From Symsagittifera roscoffensis (lineage: Eukaryota > Xenacoelomorpha > Acoela > Convolutidae): a DNA stretch of 64,000 nt. The stretch covers positions 33,623,090 through 33,687,089 of the forward strand of contig NC_087069.1 in NCBI RefSeq assembly GCF_963678635.1, given 5' to 3'. The notes under the pieces were generated by a model that ran no database searches, was not told where the DNA came from, and saw nothing but the letters and a program-made list of their open reading frames with translations. The position numbers were made by a program, and so were the translations under genes. Position 1 is the stretch's first letter. The number at the start of each line of letters is the position of its first letter. Of this stretch, positions 22,401 to 37,400 are shown piece by piece.

Positions 22401-25400
22401 ACAATAAAAAAATAATAATTGGTAACAATTTTTGTTCCCCTTGTTCATTAATTGTCAGGAAAACAGAAAACCACTATTTTGTTTCCATAAGCATAGCTTA
22501 ATTTTTTCACAAAAAAAAATCCATGATTTTAAAGAGGTAAAAAACATCGCGGCGTTTATTTGAGATTTGCAAACATAGCCAAATATAATCACATTAAATA
22601 ATTACACTATCAAAGGAGACTTTACACTATTTACACTAAGTTGTATAGGTATGAATTATTCAGGTTTCTTTCCTGTAAAAAATTGTGCAAATTGAGTAGT
22701 GATTAAAAAGAAGTGCCACTATTTGCAAATTTTATGACTAGCAAATTGGATGGGATTTACAATTGATTTCATTTTTCAGTTTGCGATGCAAACACCTTTT
22801 AGAAATTGTATTTTGATAAAAACAAACGAAAAACTAAATAAACCGTTTTCAATAATGTTTTTTTCTCCATTACTTAGTTTTTTTGCAGCGCGAACATGAA
22901 AACTAATTACCCGAAAAAAGAAATCAAAACTCTTTTGCAGTCTTTGCAAAAACGCTTTCTTTCCTCGGGAACTATACAACCCTCGGGGTTTAAAAATAGG
23001 CTGAAAATCCATTCTTTGTTAAAAATTATAGAAGTAGCCAACTTTTTTTTTATTAGACAAAGAAATGTTTGAAATTCAAGTACATTTGCCTCGAGCAGTA
23101 AAAATATTTGCTCTCCTTTGAATTTTAATTTACAACTCAGTACTATCAGCACAATTTGCAAGTTCTAAGTTAAAATGTTTTACATCAAGGCAATCAGGTT
23201 GATTAATACATTTTTTTCTCCAAATTTGATCATGAAATAAGCACAGTCAAAACCAGCATGAATTCTAAATTAATCTATCGCCAGTTAATAATCAGTTATT
23301 TCCAATTCAACTAGTCTTAGACAGTAAAAACAACATGTAACAGATTAATGAAATTAAGTCAGCCTCTGAACAACAACATGTTTATTTATTCAGCAACAAA
23401 GGCGTCCCACATTATTACATTTGCTACTCACAAAAAAGAAAAAAAAAACAATTGTTTTTGAAATGCTTTCAAAATTTATCAAAATGGGAGACCGTCTTAG
23501 TTATTAAATAGGAAGTAATAATAGTCATAAGTCTACTTCGCTTCTTGAGATCAAAAAAGAATATCAGTGAAGGACGACCCACTTCATTCATAATAACCGC
23601 AGACTCTTTTACAAATAGAGGGGAGAACTTACTAATAGCTAGTGATATTTTATTTTAAACTCATCGAAAAAATGGGTTGCTTTGCTTGCATAAAACACTT
23701 CAAAAAAACTGCCACATTTCAGATCTGCGGTAATGGGATTGTTTGCTCAGATACTTTTTGCAACCGATTCTGTTATTTTAAAAAACTCAACTAGCTTATC
23801 TAGTTAGATGTTGGGAGTTATAACAGACAAAGGCATCTGTTTAACTGTTGTTCAGTCTTTCCGTCTCCTTTCTGGGAGCTTATCTTTTGATCTGACATAA
23901 CAACGGAGCCATGCATTTTACTCTTTTTTTAAACTGATAAATGGTTTATTCAAAAACGCATGGTATCATTTTTTAACGCTTATAGCAATGTTTGAATAGG
24001 AATTTATCATTTTTGTGGCAGTTATATAGCTTATAACGAACGAAAGGCGCCGTTGAGTTTGTATTTTATTCAATATTTCACTAATGAGAAATGAGCTATC
24101 GAATAAAAACAATTAATGGACGAAAAAAAAATTGTGGGAAAGCTAAGCATTCTTTCTATATAAAACTAAAGCGGATATTATATGTCAGTTTTAAATGGAA
24201 AGACTTAACATTAATTTTAAATTGTATGAGCGAAAATAAAACAGTAAAAAATTGATAACATGTATTCGTTTTTTGCTGTAGCAAATAAGGTTCCGCTCGT
24301 TTTTGTCATGTTTTGTGCAAAAATAAAATTAGTGGTACGAATGATGTTCTCAGTATAGGAAAAAGATAATAATAGCCAATCCTGCCATTGATCGCCAATA
24401 AGTCAATCCATCGAAAAACAATTGAGTCAAATCAACAGAACGTCAATTTTTCTTTAAAAAAACATTTGAAATGTCAAAAAATTGAATTAGGTAACGGTTT
24501 TTTCATTTTCAGAACATTTTAGTGCTAAACATTCGTTTTCCTAAGAAATATAAGTTGCGTTTAAACCATTTGAACTTGCTCTCTGAAATAAGAGCTCAGC
24601 ATAGAAATGATTCTTTGATCTTGGTCTCTTTTTTTTTTCTCTTGAAAAATGAATTAAGAAAAGACGTTAAAATGATTAATAATCTATTAAATTGCCAATG
24701 TAATTTAAATTGTTTTTTTTTTCAACAAAGCTTAACCAACAAACCACGTATGCCTAGCTTACAACGGCCTGCTTGTAATCAAACAACTAACAACCCAGAT
24801 TTCAAGATTCCCCTTTTGTTTCTATATTTTTATAGATTCAGTAAGATCATTTGAAAAAATTTTAAGGTTAAAAGAAAATGGCTCACATCTGAGTCAAATC
24901 ACAACATGAATTGAGTGCGTCTTTTTATAAATTTAATTTATTGAATAATTTCGACTCGACCTTTCTGTCTTCTGTTTCCTCAATATCCCGGAAAATCAGA
25001 TAATAAGTTAGAAAAGAGGAACAACAAATGGTGTCATTGTATTTTTGCTGCAATACTGATCTGATTAGAAAAAGGGACGGGTAAGAAAAGAAGGGGTATT
25101 CAAATTGGAAATTTCCACTTTTATAGCATTACTCATAGTCAGTTATACTTATATTCACATTAAAAACTGAACTTCCAAATAGGTATCTAACAAATCACAT
25201 CAGGCTTCAGTCAAAAATGACACATCAAAAAATAGCAATACTTTTTTGAGTGGGAAGAAAGTTTAAAGCAGTTTGAAGTGAACAGTTGTTATAATAAAGA
25301 GAACATAAGACTTGGGAAATTTTAAATAAAATTGGCATATGGGATTTATTTTCAAATTAAAGCTGACACATTTCAGTTTATGACTAAAATAGGTTATTTC

Positions 25401-28400
25401 ATTTTCGACCTGTTTAGGCATGACCGAAAACGAGAAAACATCGACAGAAACAACTGAGCGGAAATTGAATTTTTTTCACTGTCCTTAAGGTCGGTAAAAA
25501 GTAAAACTTATCATGAAAAAAGATTATTTCTACCTGAAATAGATTCGCTTCTTAAATTAAATATAGAGGGAAGATAGTAGCTCTGTGGTTACGCACATAA
25601 AATCACGCCTCCCCTTGTGTTTTGATCAGTTACAGAGCTAGTTCTTAGATCCACTTTGGTTGATTAAAAAGAGTTAGAAAGAGTGTCTACGTAAAAGGTA
25701 TCTAGGTCTTTCTACACTTCAATGGCGTGCCAGAGACTTAAAGAAGATTACGGTAATTTTTCTGCAGTTCGAAGTATTTAGAAGCAGTCAGAAATTAAAT
25801 TGACATCTATGCGCTTGATGAAATTGAGCTTCAACATGCTATTCAAGTACCTAGATTAATTCATAGATTTATTGATCGGATCACGCATAAAGTCAAAACG
25901 TTTTCTGAATACTGATTTTTTTAAAAAAGATATAATCCTAACTATATAAATATACTTTAAATATATAATATACTAGCAAGCCCGTCTCCGATAACTAATC
26001 GGCTCGCCACAAATTTTTTTTGTTCTTTTCAAGTTAACAAGCAATGAAATATTGAAATTTTCAGGTTACGAAATAGGTTTGAAAAATTTTAAATTTCAAA
26101 CAAATCGGTCCGGGAAAAGTTGCAGTTTTTCTACAGAAGCTATTACAGCTAAACAAACTTCGAAAAAAAGATAATTCGAAAAGCAATTTGGATGCCCAAA
26201 AGATTAAGTTTTTTATTAAAGCCATTCAAGCGACGAAACCATTTCTAAAAAAACCATTCAAGTTTTTCTAAGCAAACTAGTCAAGTAAGGAAACTTTGAA
26301 AAATTGTATGTTAGTTTATAGACTGAATCGGTTCGCGAACAGTTTAACTTTTTCTAAGCAAGCTATTCCAGCTATGAAAATTTGAAATAATTCAAGTTAA
26401 TTCATAGCGCGAATCGGTTTACTAAAAAATGAATTTTCAAAGCATAGAGGTTCAAAATTTTCACAGCTGTTTTTAGTAGATTTTGTTCAGACTAAGACAA
26501 GTTCAGACAGAAACTTGTTTAAAGATTTTAGAAAGATTAAAATTCTAGAAAATTATTGCTTAAACGCCTCGTAAACATTGAGCTCGATGGTTGCTCTGAA
26601 TGATTCTTCAACATTCTGATCTAAGCCTTCTTAAACGTTGTGCTCGATAGAAAAATTAAAAATTAGCGTCCATGGCGCATTACGACTTTCATTTAAAATG
26701 AAAGAGACTTTCATAATCAGTAAATAATAAGATTAAAACCGACCCTTACTTTGTATTCTTTATTGTAATTACAGCGGTCTAATCAGTTGACAAAACGAAA
26801 AAAAATTAGACGAAAATACGAAGAAAACAGTTTGGTTTTATGCAAAAAACTAAGAACTTTTGAAAAATGGCATCATAAAAAAAGGTTCTGAGAAAAATTT
26901 ACAGTGGTTTCAGGAACTGGGGTTGTTTGTTGTCATTAACTGGTGAGCGCAAAGTGTAAAAACGTGGCCGCAGAAAAAATTTACTTCATTTTACGTGACA
27001 ATGTATGTGAAGTATCGTAACGACGGTAGAAATTTTGGTGTCGATAGATTATGGCGATACATTAGACCCCTCGATAGATTATCCGATATAACCGAAATAA
27101 CCATATTTATAGGGTGCGCTCTGCCGAACTTTAACTTTACGTTCGCTCTGCCAAAAAGATTTACAGGTCTCATTTTACTGTCACCAATCAAAATTTTGCG
27201 CATCTTGCGGCTGTAATTTTTTAATTAGTGCATTTTAAATGAACATTAATTCATCAAAAATAGGTTTGAAAATCTAAAAAAAAAGCCTAAAATATTTATG
27301 AATCTAAAATTATAAAAAGTCTAAAATATTTATGAGTGAACTCTGCCTGAAAAACCGTAGTTATAGGTGCGCTCTATCGAAATAACTTAAAAACCCTGAT
27401 GGGCCTATTTTTTTTACAATAGTTTAACATCTGTAAGTGATTTAAACTACATTGCCATGATTGTCGTCAAGGAAACATATGATTTTCTTTCAGTGTTTAT
27501 TGCTAAAATAACTATAATAGATGCGCTCTGCCCTTTGCTAATTTTTCCTTATTCAACGAGCAAGGCTACAAAAACTAAAATTTGCCCAAAAATTATCAAA
27601 AGTTGTAGAGCTGCTAACAAGTTGGCAGAGCGCACGTATAATTAAAAAATGTACCGAAGTAGTAACTTTTTCAAAATTTATAAAAGTTGATAACTCGAAG
27701 TTGATAGCTCCCACAAAATTTTCAGTACAGATAGGTTTGCCCAAATTTACTCTGGAGCTCGAGTGCGCTCTGCTGGTGTTACATTAGGGGTCGCAAGTGC
27801 GCTCTGTCTAAACGATACCGGCAGAGCGCACGCGTTAACTTTTTATGTATTAGTGGTTGTCCATCTAATAAAATTACACACAGTATTAGTTAACACGTTA
27901 AAATATATACAATTTCAAGGTAACCCAATGCACATTATGGTACCCCAATGCAAACTATAGATCGTTGCATGGTCCAATATTGCGGATGTTATTCGAAGTT
28001 GGGACAGTTAGCCTACATATATCACTAAATAGAGATTCGAAATTATCGAAAAAAAAAAAACAGAATTTTCAATCGAAAGATTGCCGCGATACTTAAAAGC
28101 TTGTCAATAGATATTTCGATATATTGTATCGCGATATATCAGATATTCGATTATCGATTTACCACCCCTTGACACAACCCAACGCTGCTGTTTTACTGAA
28201 TTATTTTTAAAAATTCAATGTTTTTAATTTTTAAAAACATTAATCTCTTCCATCTGCAAAGTAAGATTATCCAGAGTAGACTTTAAGGCCAAACCAACAA
28301 CACTCTTTCGAAATGGGAAAGTTTTAGAGGGTCAAAAATTTTCAAGTACAGCTAATTACCAGCTCCCTTTGCGCTGATAAAACAGACATTTTCTTATTGA

Positions 28401-31400
28401 ACAAAATTCTTAAAGGGCAAAGTTCTATCGCATGGACCTTCTAAAACCTTTCTACGAGTTAGGAAAACTAAGACGACGAAATGCCACGAAAACTTCGTCA
28501 GTCTTGAATACTTTGTACTCCAACAGATTTATCAAGACGAGCACAACCCCAGTCCGTATGAAGAACCTCATTGGTACAAAAACCTTTTCGTATTATAAAA
28601 AACACGAAAAAACATTTGAGCTCCGGATAACAAAATCTTTCAGATTATATACAAAACTTCCGTCAAGTCGAAAAATGGCTGGACAAAAAACCGGCCCAAG
28701 CGTAAGCATTCCGTTTTCTTCGAAAATAGGAACAAACATGAACTTAGTACAAAAATCTGAGGGATAAATAGAAGATCAGGAAGCATCAATTACTCAAAGA
28801 TTCAAGAAACATTAACAACTTTGGGCTGTTTTACAGAGGGCATAGTCCAAACAAAAAGAACTAAAGAGCAAAATATGAGGGTTAAATTTGAGACCAGTAA
28901 GCGTCAATACTCAGAATCGTTCGTTAAGCAAAAACAAAAGTATGAAAAAACTTTCAAGATGATAATTGCGGACAAAAAAACGATAATGCGGGTTAAAACA
29001 TACTTCATGATAATTATGACCCAAATGATAATTAAAAAACTGAACCGACGCTTGATTAGTCTTCTTTTACCTGCAGTGTATGCATATGCAGAAGGTGCAG
29101 AATAGAAGGATGAGGATGACTAGAAGGAGTAGGGAAGCGATGAGAGCGATGACTGCACTTGGCACCCCCATCACTGCAGGAAGTCCCTCCCACAGACCCC
29201 CTCCACTGCCCCCACCTCCTTTTCTGTCTGTGCCCCCACCATTGTCAGCATCTGAAACAGAATAAACTAATATAGGATATGAAACCAAACGCAAATATTG
29301 CCTTCCTTTTAGAACATGAATTTGAACTGAATTTGAAAATAAATCAAAAAACAAGCCGCGAAAAATTAAAGTTCTTCCTGAAAGAGAAAGGATGGAAGAT
29401 TTTTATTTGGTCTATTCAATGGAACGCATTTTAACTTAATTCTGCTACCTTTCATCTCAATGCTTTTAAAATAATTGCAACCATTTAAAAAGACGGAGTG
29501 AAAAAATTTGAGTGAAAAAAGTCAGACATGAATCCTGGTAACTAAACAAAACACAGAATCATGCAATGTTCCAAATTGCCACCATTTTGCTACACTAAGT
29601 AAAAAAAAGATGTTTAAAATTCTCGTCAACTTGACTATGTAGTAAACCGCTGTAAAACAATAACTCCTTCATATTTCGATTGTTAGTGACTCATGATCTA
29701 TTGATTTCAAACAAAGTTGTCCCCTCCTATTATTTCAGCCACTCATCTATTCGTTCAATCATCGAAATGGTCATAATAATGAGAGAGAACAGATTGTCTC
29801 TTTCTGACACAATTATGTTTGGTCAGATGTGAATTGTAAATGAGGCTTTTGTCAATGAGGAAACCAATCGAAAATTATCAGGTATCAAACAAAACCAAGT
29901 TCAACGTTTAAGATGAAAGAGTTAAGATGCATGCAAAAAATATTCTAAACATTTTTTTTTATAAAACAGGAAAAACAGACTTGCACTTTTTTGAATTAAA
30001 TGACCTTTTAATAATTAGTCGTTATTTCAAGTAAATAAGGCACATTTTTAACTTGAAAACCCATCGGAAAATTCCAAACATCAGGTGTCAAATATGACAA
30101 GGCGGGAACAATGTCACTGTAAGTTGAATTATTTTCACCGACTTCTGATGAAAAAAGTTCCATTCATTTCATGCAGCAAAAAGCGAGGAAAAAACAAACA
30201 ATGACTAATTAAACCAGATACCAGAATACCCCAAGAGAGAAGCATCAGAAAGATTTTCACTTAAATAGCTCGTCTACAATTCGAACCAGCGTGAGATGAT
30301 TGGTAACCTCTAATCAATTCCTTATTGCGTAACATAACACCTTTCTATTTACTCGAAATACTCAAAAAGAAGCCATCTTTCCTTTCATCTCTTTAACTTA
30401 TATCCCATTCAAGCCCTGAGCAATTTCCTTTTTCCCTTTACTTTAAGAGCCTGTTCTCTCCCTCCCCTCGCTCCTTTCAGTGCAATATCTTTTCACGCGT
30501 GCTCCCATTATGTGTCACATTTGTCACCAGGTATTACTTGGGCAGTCAATGTTACATGTCACTTCTTATCAATCAACCCAAACACCTTTTTAAAGTCTTC
30601 CTTTTAAGCATCATCCTTCAGGTGAAGAAAAAAAACAAAATATGCGTTTTTTATATAAAAGCACAGCAAACATGTGAAATATATCTGCACAGTAGCGGAT
30701 TTAGAGGGGGGGCGGACTGAAATTACAGCATGATTTTTTTTGTTTTCGCTTATTAATTACACTTGCAAGCCTGTAAGGACGAGGATACGAACAAGATGCA
30801 TTAATTATGTGCACTGCATTGCTTCAAAGATTGAATTTGCTTCAAAGTGGGGAAGGGGCTGCACTTGTGTGCTAGCAGGCGAGACAAGGGAGGGAAGATA
30901 AGAGATTATTAGACTGATTGCATTCTAACTTTATGACGGGAGAGCTAATAAAGAGAGAAGGCTACGAACGACCTAAACAACTTCACAAAAAATTTGATCA
31001 AATAAGGGTGACAGAGCACCAAAAAAAATATAACGCAACTTAGCGTTGAAAAGCTAGAAAAAATTAGAACAGCTATTCCAGCATTCCAATAACTAAACAG
31101 TCACAAAAAATATATATTATTGTTGGCTTGTAATTCTTTAAGTCTTCAGTGATCGGAACATTCTGATGTTCACATGTTTGGACCATATGTAATAGAGGGG
31201 TACGGTGTTTCGGAGTATGGGTAGCATACTTCTTTGAAGGAAGTTACTTGTCAAACTACCCTATCCCCCTATCCGTACTCAGCTCCAATTTTACCCCAAA
31301 TCGAATCCATCTTAATTTACCCACATTTAATACCACGCTTGGTATATATCCCGCCAATTTACATGCCCCTAACACGTGTTTCAACTTCACTGCTCAAATC

Positions 31401-34400
31401 CCTCCCAGATTGGCCAAACAAGTTAACCCATATTTGCTTGTATTTATAGTACCAACTGTACAAACGGGCACAACACAACAGGAAGGGTAAAGACCCTTTC
31501 ATGATCAAATCTGAACAAGTTGACAGTTCTGAAATTTGTTCAGCAGATAAAAAGCGGCGACTTGAAATGAACAAGATAAAATGACAACGTTACACACGTT
31601 TTCACATGTTCAAAAACATAAGAAACCTGAAAGCAAGTGATTACTTCTTGTACTGGGAGTTTCAAATCATGTTTAAGATATATTAAGCGAAGAATTTCAC
31701 GCGTGGTGAGCGGTTAAGCAGCACATTTGCTGTTTTCTGTTTGCCCCGGCGGCCCAGTAAGGAAAATAGGCTTGGTTAGTTTGTTTAAATTGGCTCTAAC
31801 TATTTGATTAAACTAGACCCGAACCAACTTTGAAACTTGACTGCCGCTTTTGGCCTGAAACTCTTTTGAATAAATTTCGTATTGGGTGGTATTTTGTTTT
31901 GACAAGCTACACAAACTTCAGATTTTAGTTGTCGAAATGTTCTAAATCTTCATTTCAATTTAATTGTCTTCGGGAAATTTTATATTTATAAGCATTTAAT
32001 TTAATCATTCAAAATTTCAGACCCACAATGATAGACTTTTTGATGCCTCATCTGATTTCTAAATCCCTTTTTTGTTTAAAGTTTTTTGTAGTTAGTATAA
32101 GACAGTAATTTTTGTATGAGATTGTAATTAGACCTCCAAATATTGTTCTACTTTTGACGCTCTTTGAATGCGTGATCTCAGTACATATTAAAGTAGTTCG
32201 CTTGTATTGATGCCAGATTGCAAGAGTTTGGATTTTCGAGAACCCGTCAAAGAGATGTTTTTAATCCTTTGTAATTTTTGCTGAGGATTAAAAAACATAT
32301 CTTTGACGTGTAGTCAAAATCCAAACTCCTGCAATCTGATATTCATAAAAGCGAACTACTGTAATATGTACTAGATCAAACTTTCAAGACGCATCAAAAG
32401 TAGAACAATATTTAGAGGTCTAATTTGACAGAAAACGAAAGACAAATAATGCACTTTCTATGTAAATCACTTTGCCTTTGGCTAGCGACTGCTGTCTAAA
32501 TATAAGGATCAAACAGCACATTAATTAACTAGTTAGTACTAGTTAGTAAAGCTACTTGCAGGTCAGTGCAGTTTGCAGAGCACAACACAAATAAGTTAAT
32601 AAGAACAGAGACCCAAAAACAGTGAAGGCATGGTTACCAACAAACAAAAGGTGTCAAAACGGTTTAGATCGAATCAAACCAAAGAATCGGTGTCGAAATA
32701 CCTTTGAAGTGTTCGTATAAATAGTGACAATTTAATCATCAAAAAACAAATGTCAGCTCTTAATTTGACTTCATTCAATCGTGAAATGACAAATCGACGC
32801 AAACCGAAACTGTTCGCAAAAAATAGACAACATTTTTTGAAACCCACTCGAGAAATTCCCAAATCCGCTCCTGCATGAAACACTTCATGAGATTTGGGGG
32901 AAAAATCACTTCCTCAACATCGGGTTTAAGTTCTAATGACAAAAAATAGGTGCAAAGTTCACAAAAATAGGAGAATGAGTCGGAAAATGGAATCAGCCTG
33001 CAAAAAGCATACTGCAGTGGAGGATCGAACCAATATCAGCTGCGCATTAGTTAAACACTTTGTCAGTCCCCTTAACTTTTTTACTGTTAGATTTTCATCA
33101 TTCTTGACTAGCAACTAGCAATTAATACACATAAATAAATCGGTTGAAACTCATGCTAATAAAAAGCCGAATAAGTTTAGCGCTGCATCAATAGAAAAAT
33201 TGGACACCAATAGAGAAAATTTCAAATACTTGGTTGAAGAATGTAAACTAATCTTACAGCGCAAACTACCTGTGTAAAAAAAATCAAAACCGAAACACAA
33301 AACGAAACTTAATGGCAAAGAAACGAAGCACAGCTACAAAATAGATCGGTCTTGTCGGGTGGGTGAGAGGCTCAATATTGTCTTAAGAGAGTTTGTGCCC
33401 CTCACACCCTCACATTTATATGATAAAGTCTGCAAGATCGGCAGTCGCAATAAAATTTTTGAAATGCATAACCTGTTTTTGCAGCACGAGTTTTAAAAGT
33501 TCTCCAGAAAATCTCAAGATATTTTTGAAAATCCTTAAAGTTGAGTTATTGGTACAACTTTCGAGAGTAGAATCACCAACTCTATTCTTCTGAAACTAAA
33601 AAATTTCATAGCGATATTTCTATTGAGTCTCTTGCCCTTTCACAGAGCCTTTTCGGCGATGATCGTGATACTTAGTCCTGGACGGTGAGTTCCAATTTTA
33701 GACTATAGTGTGTGCCGTAATAGTTGTTACATAGAGGCGAAACTGCGCTTCGCAAACACTCGCAAGAACAAGACAAAAAAGCAGCTTTATAAAATGAACT
33801 AAGAAAAAATAGAAATAAGCCTCGAATTAGTAAAATTTTGCAAGGTATTGGCTTCGAACCTGCGACCTCGAGAACTGGAGTTTCACGCTCTGCCCTCTCG
33901 GCCAAGGACGCTCAAAAATCGGTTAACACTAGTCAGAAATAAAGCAGCTACATATGCTAATAAATTGACAATGCTATGCAGCAAAAGTGGCACCAAATAC
34001 AAATAGACACAATTTTGCCAAAAAAATTTGGAATATAACAAACTGAATGCATCCACAATAGCTTTGTATGTAATAAATTGAAAAGCATAAAGCCACATTA
34101 TGTGTGAATAATGATTTCAAACAATTGCGAGAGTTATGACAATTCGAATGTCAAAGCACATGCTATCAAAAAGCCGTAAAAGTGCCCCAAAGTGGCACCC
34201 ATATTTGCAACTTAGGTTAAAAGAAAAAAAGAAAAGTCGTCGTAGTATAACACTAACGCTCGCTGAAGTACGTTAGTGTAAAAAGGTTTGCACAGAAGTA
34301 AGAGATCTGTGAATTGAAAACATAAAGGGATTGGAAGAATGTTCATTCTGATTAGAAGACCTCCATAATTTATTGTGCCTGGAACCTATTTGCATATACG

Positions 34401-37400
34401 TTTTTTTTTCGATGAGACTAGTATACATGGCATCAAATGAAACGGCTAACGATGAGCATGTTAGGATTAACGGAACATATTTTATATAGGTTGAGTTAAG
34501 TGTTTGCAAGGAAGTTTGTTGAATTTCTTCTCATCATTATTTTTTTTACTGTTGCAGTTGTAGACGCGTTGCATCCACGGGAGCTTATTTGTTAGCAGAA
34601 GGAGTTTTCAATGATTAATTATCGCTAACGAAAACGAAGCCCGGTAACAATTTGTTTGTGAAACTTATTGCCAAAAAAAGCACCATAAGCAAATATTCAT
34701 TATTGAATACAATTTTCCCGAAACTTCAACAATATCAGACAGTTTCTGAGTCAGAACAGAATTTCGCACCAGTTTTCAATTTTAAAAAAGCAATAAAAGA
34801 CTTATGACTTGATAACAAACAAGGATAGCCGGTTACTGTGCAAGTAGCACAGAATGTTCCGATCAAAGTCGTTTTATCTGCGTGGTGTAAAAGTATGTGA
34901 ACGAAAAAATAGAACTTAGGCATACTCCAAATTTATAGTAAAATAGGCCAATTGGAAAATTAGAAAAAAAAAATCGTTAAAAAAATTCAAAAAGTTTGAT
35001 TAAAAACTTCAAAACTTTGTTCAAAACTTCGAGCACCAGCTGAAAACTTCAAAACTCAAATTACCTGAAGTAAAACTAAGTTTCACGGCTTAAATTAAGC
35101 ATAAATAAGCTACTGTAAGCCTGCACGCTCACCTTATTAGCTTGAAATGAGACTAAAAACAAAATTTTCAAGCTGATTTTTCTCGACAGATGGTCGCAAC
35201 GAAAACAACTCAAAACTCAGTATTTCAATATGAAAAGATTAACAGGCAGATAATTATATACTTTTCAAGGGGAGTTTTGGACCATTTATGCTTACAAAGA
35301 CAAGAAATGATCCTGTAATTGAAGTAAGTCATGTGAAGTAAGACTTAATTTACCCCGCTACTCACTCCATTTGAGTTCGAATAGCAACAAGAGTACTCTT
35401 ATCAAGGCAAAGCTCTGAAATTACGGACTGCATTTTAAAGTCTATGGAAAAATGGTATTTTAAAAAAGGGAGGAAATTTTCAAAAAAAAAAATTTTTTTG
35501 AGAATTTTTTTTTAAATCATCCCATCATCCCCCAGGCGCTATGTAAAGTACAAAGTGATATATTTCGCATATAGAAAAGCATTAAATAGACCAAATAGCA
35601 CACCTTAATTCAAGTTGGAACAATTTCTAACTCGGATTAAATCTCAGCTTACGCGTTATTAGCATTAAATATATCGCGTTAATTATCAGAAATTGGCCAT
35701 CTTTAAACCCCTACAACTTAACGACGACAAATAATCACAGGTGAAATATCTTTTTTTAGCTCAGGACAACAAAAACTTTCGAATCATATTAAAAACTTTC
35801 GCCGAAAATTGCTATTTAAAGTGCCGAATTTTGTCTGGAGAAAAAAAAACCAGCCAGAGCACAAATATTTTTGTTTCGAAAGTCGGAACAAAAATAATCA
35901 GAGTAGTTTTCCGACACGAAGTTTCTTTTTTCAGATTTTTTTGTAATCTAAATCACGATAAAAAGGGCTTGGAAATGATAATACACTTAACCTTCTACTA
36001 GTTTTCTGTGAGGTTTTCTCTGCTGAAAAAAACTCCCTGCACTTTTTATTAGAGTCCGGTTGTACCCGTTTCGCTATAACCGTTCCCATCTTGAGAAGGC
36101 GGATTACATTGGGAGACCTCCGACCGGGACCGAGGTGTGCTTCGAACTGATGACCATTGTTCAAGAGCCACGCGCCTTACCCGCTCAACCACGGCCGCTC
36201 TACCTACGCCATAGCTCCTAGCAGTCACAAAAAGAGTACCCCAATTAAATTTACATGCATCATTTAAAATCTCATCTTTAATTACACATATACGAATTTT
36301 GAATCTAGTGACAAATGTTGTATCTAGTAACGAATTTCCCCCTTTTGCAATCGAAGGAAATAGTGAAAGAGATACGAAACTTCCTACCCTTTGCATGGTC
36401 AAACAATATGGTGGTTTTGAGCATTTTCTGCACTACTTAATTGTCGGGAACCCCCGCAACACAAATCGACTTCTTCATAGATTAAACTGAAAAAAACTGC
36501 TTTTCAACGCAAAAAAATGTGTTCTGGATTAAATTACTAAAATTCTGTGCTAATTTAACTTTCCAGAAACATAATTATCAGAATGGCTCGATTTTGTCAA
36601 CATAATTATCAGAATGGATCCAAATTTGCGGAACCCCCCTGATAGTTTTGATCCCCCTCCCGCAAAGAAAAACGCCTTTTTAAAAAAAGCCCAACCCCCA
36701 GGTAATTTTCGACCCCCGCGAATTACGTGCTGCAGAGTAACTTCGAGCTTGCTGTAAAAAACAAAAAAAGTTTGCTAAATGAAAGCGGAAGCATTTGTTC
36801 AATAATCACTTCAATCGGTGTCACCGTTTTAAGCTAGGTAGAGGAAAAGCTAAATCAGCTAACTCAATGAGCTCTATTTTTCAGATCAATATTTCTCCCG
36901 CCTCATTGATTTTAATTAGATTAAAACGCAGATGCTTTTAAGTTGTGGTGTAAAAAGAATGAATATCACCTCAAAAGCGAATATCTAAAAAGAAGCTTAG
37001 ATAGAGTCAAGAGCGAAAAATGCAAATGCATGGTAATTTAAATCGGGATTAACTGATAATTGAAAAAAAAAAATCAATTCAATGCTTCAAAATATAACTT
37101 TCCGAAGACAAAACCTAGATTTTTAAAAGAATCAAATCGTTATCTTTCTTTTTGAAAACTTGGCGCTCCGCAATTGTTTTCTTTTGAAAGATAAAAAAAA
37201 TCAAACATTTTATTTCTTTTTCCTTCTTTTGATGGAAGTATCTCAATTTACGGCGTTTCATAGTTTTTTTGAAAGAAAAAATCCTATATTTTATTTATTT
37301 TTTCCTTTTGATGGCATAATCTCACTTTAATCTAATGTTATTTGCATATTTGACCTACTATGCTTTGTAAGATACCGTTTATGCCTCAAGCATGCATACT

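Larger units (their letters stand above)
16344..29070 (-). other. Eph intron 8 (12.7 kb), repeats only
   Basis: No gene is supported. It holds a tRNA-like SINE (18345-18425), repeat R1 copy 2, a MITE with nested palindrome (21944-22119), a degenerate tandem repeat (26090-26400) and the GCGCTCT motif cluster (27115-27830). The remainder is AT-rich unique-looking sequence. The longest plus-strand frame (28432-28767) is unassigned. Confidence 0.6.

Noticed and set aside
28432-29105. Two plus-strand open frames just outside Eph exon 8
   Set aside because: Basic, low-complexity translations with no motif; the second overlaps the real minus-strand exon 8.
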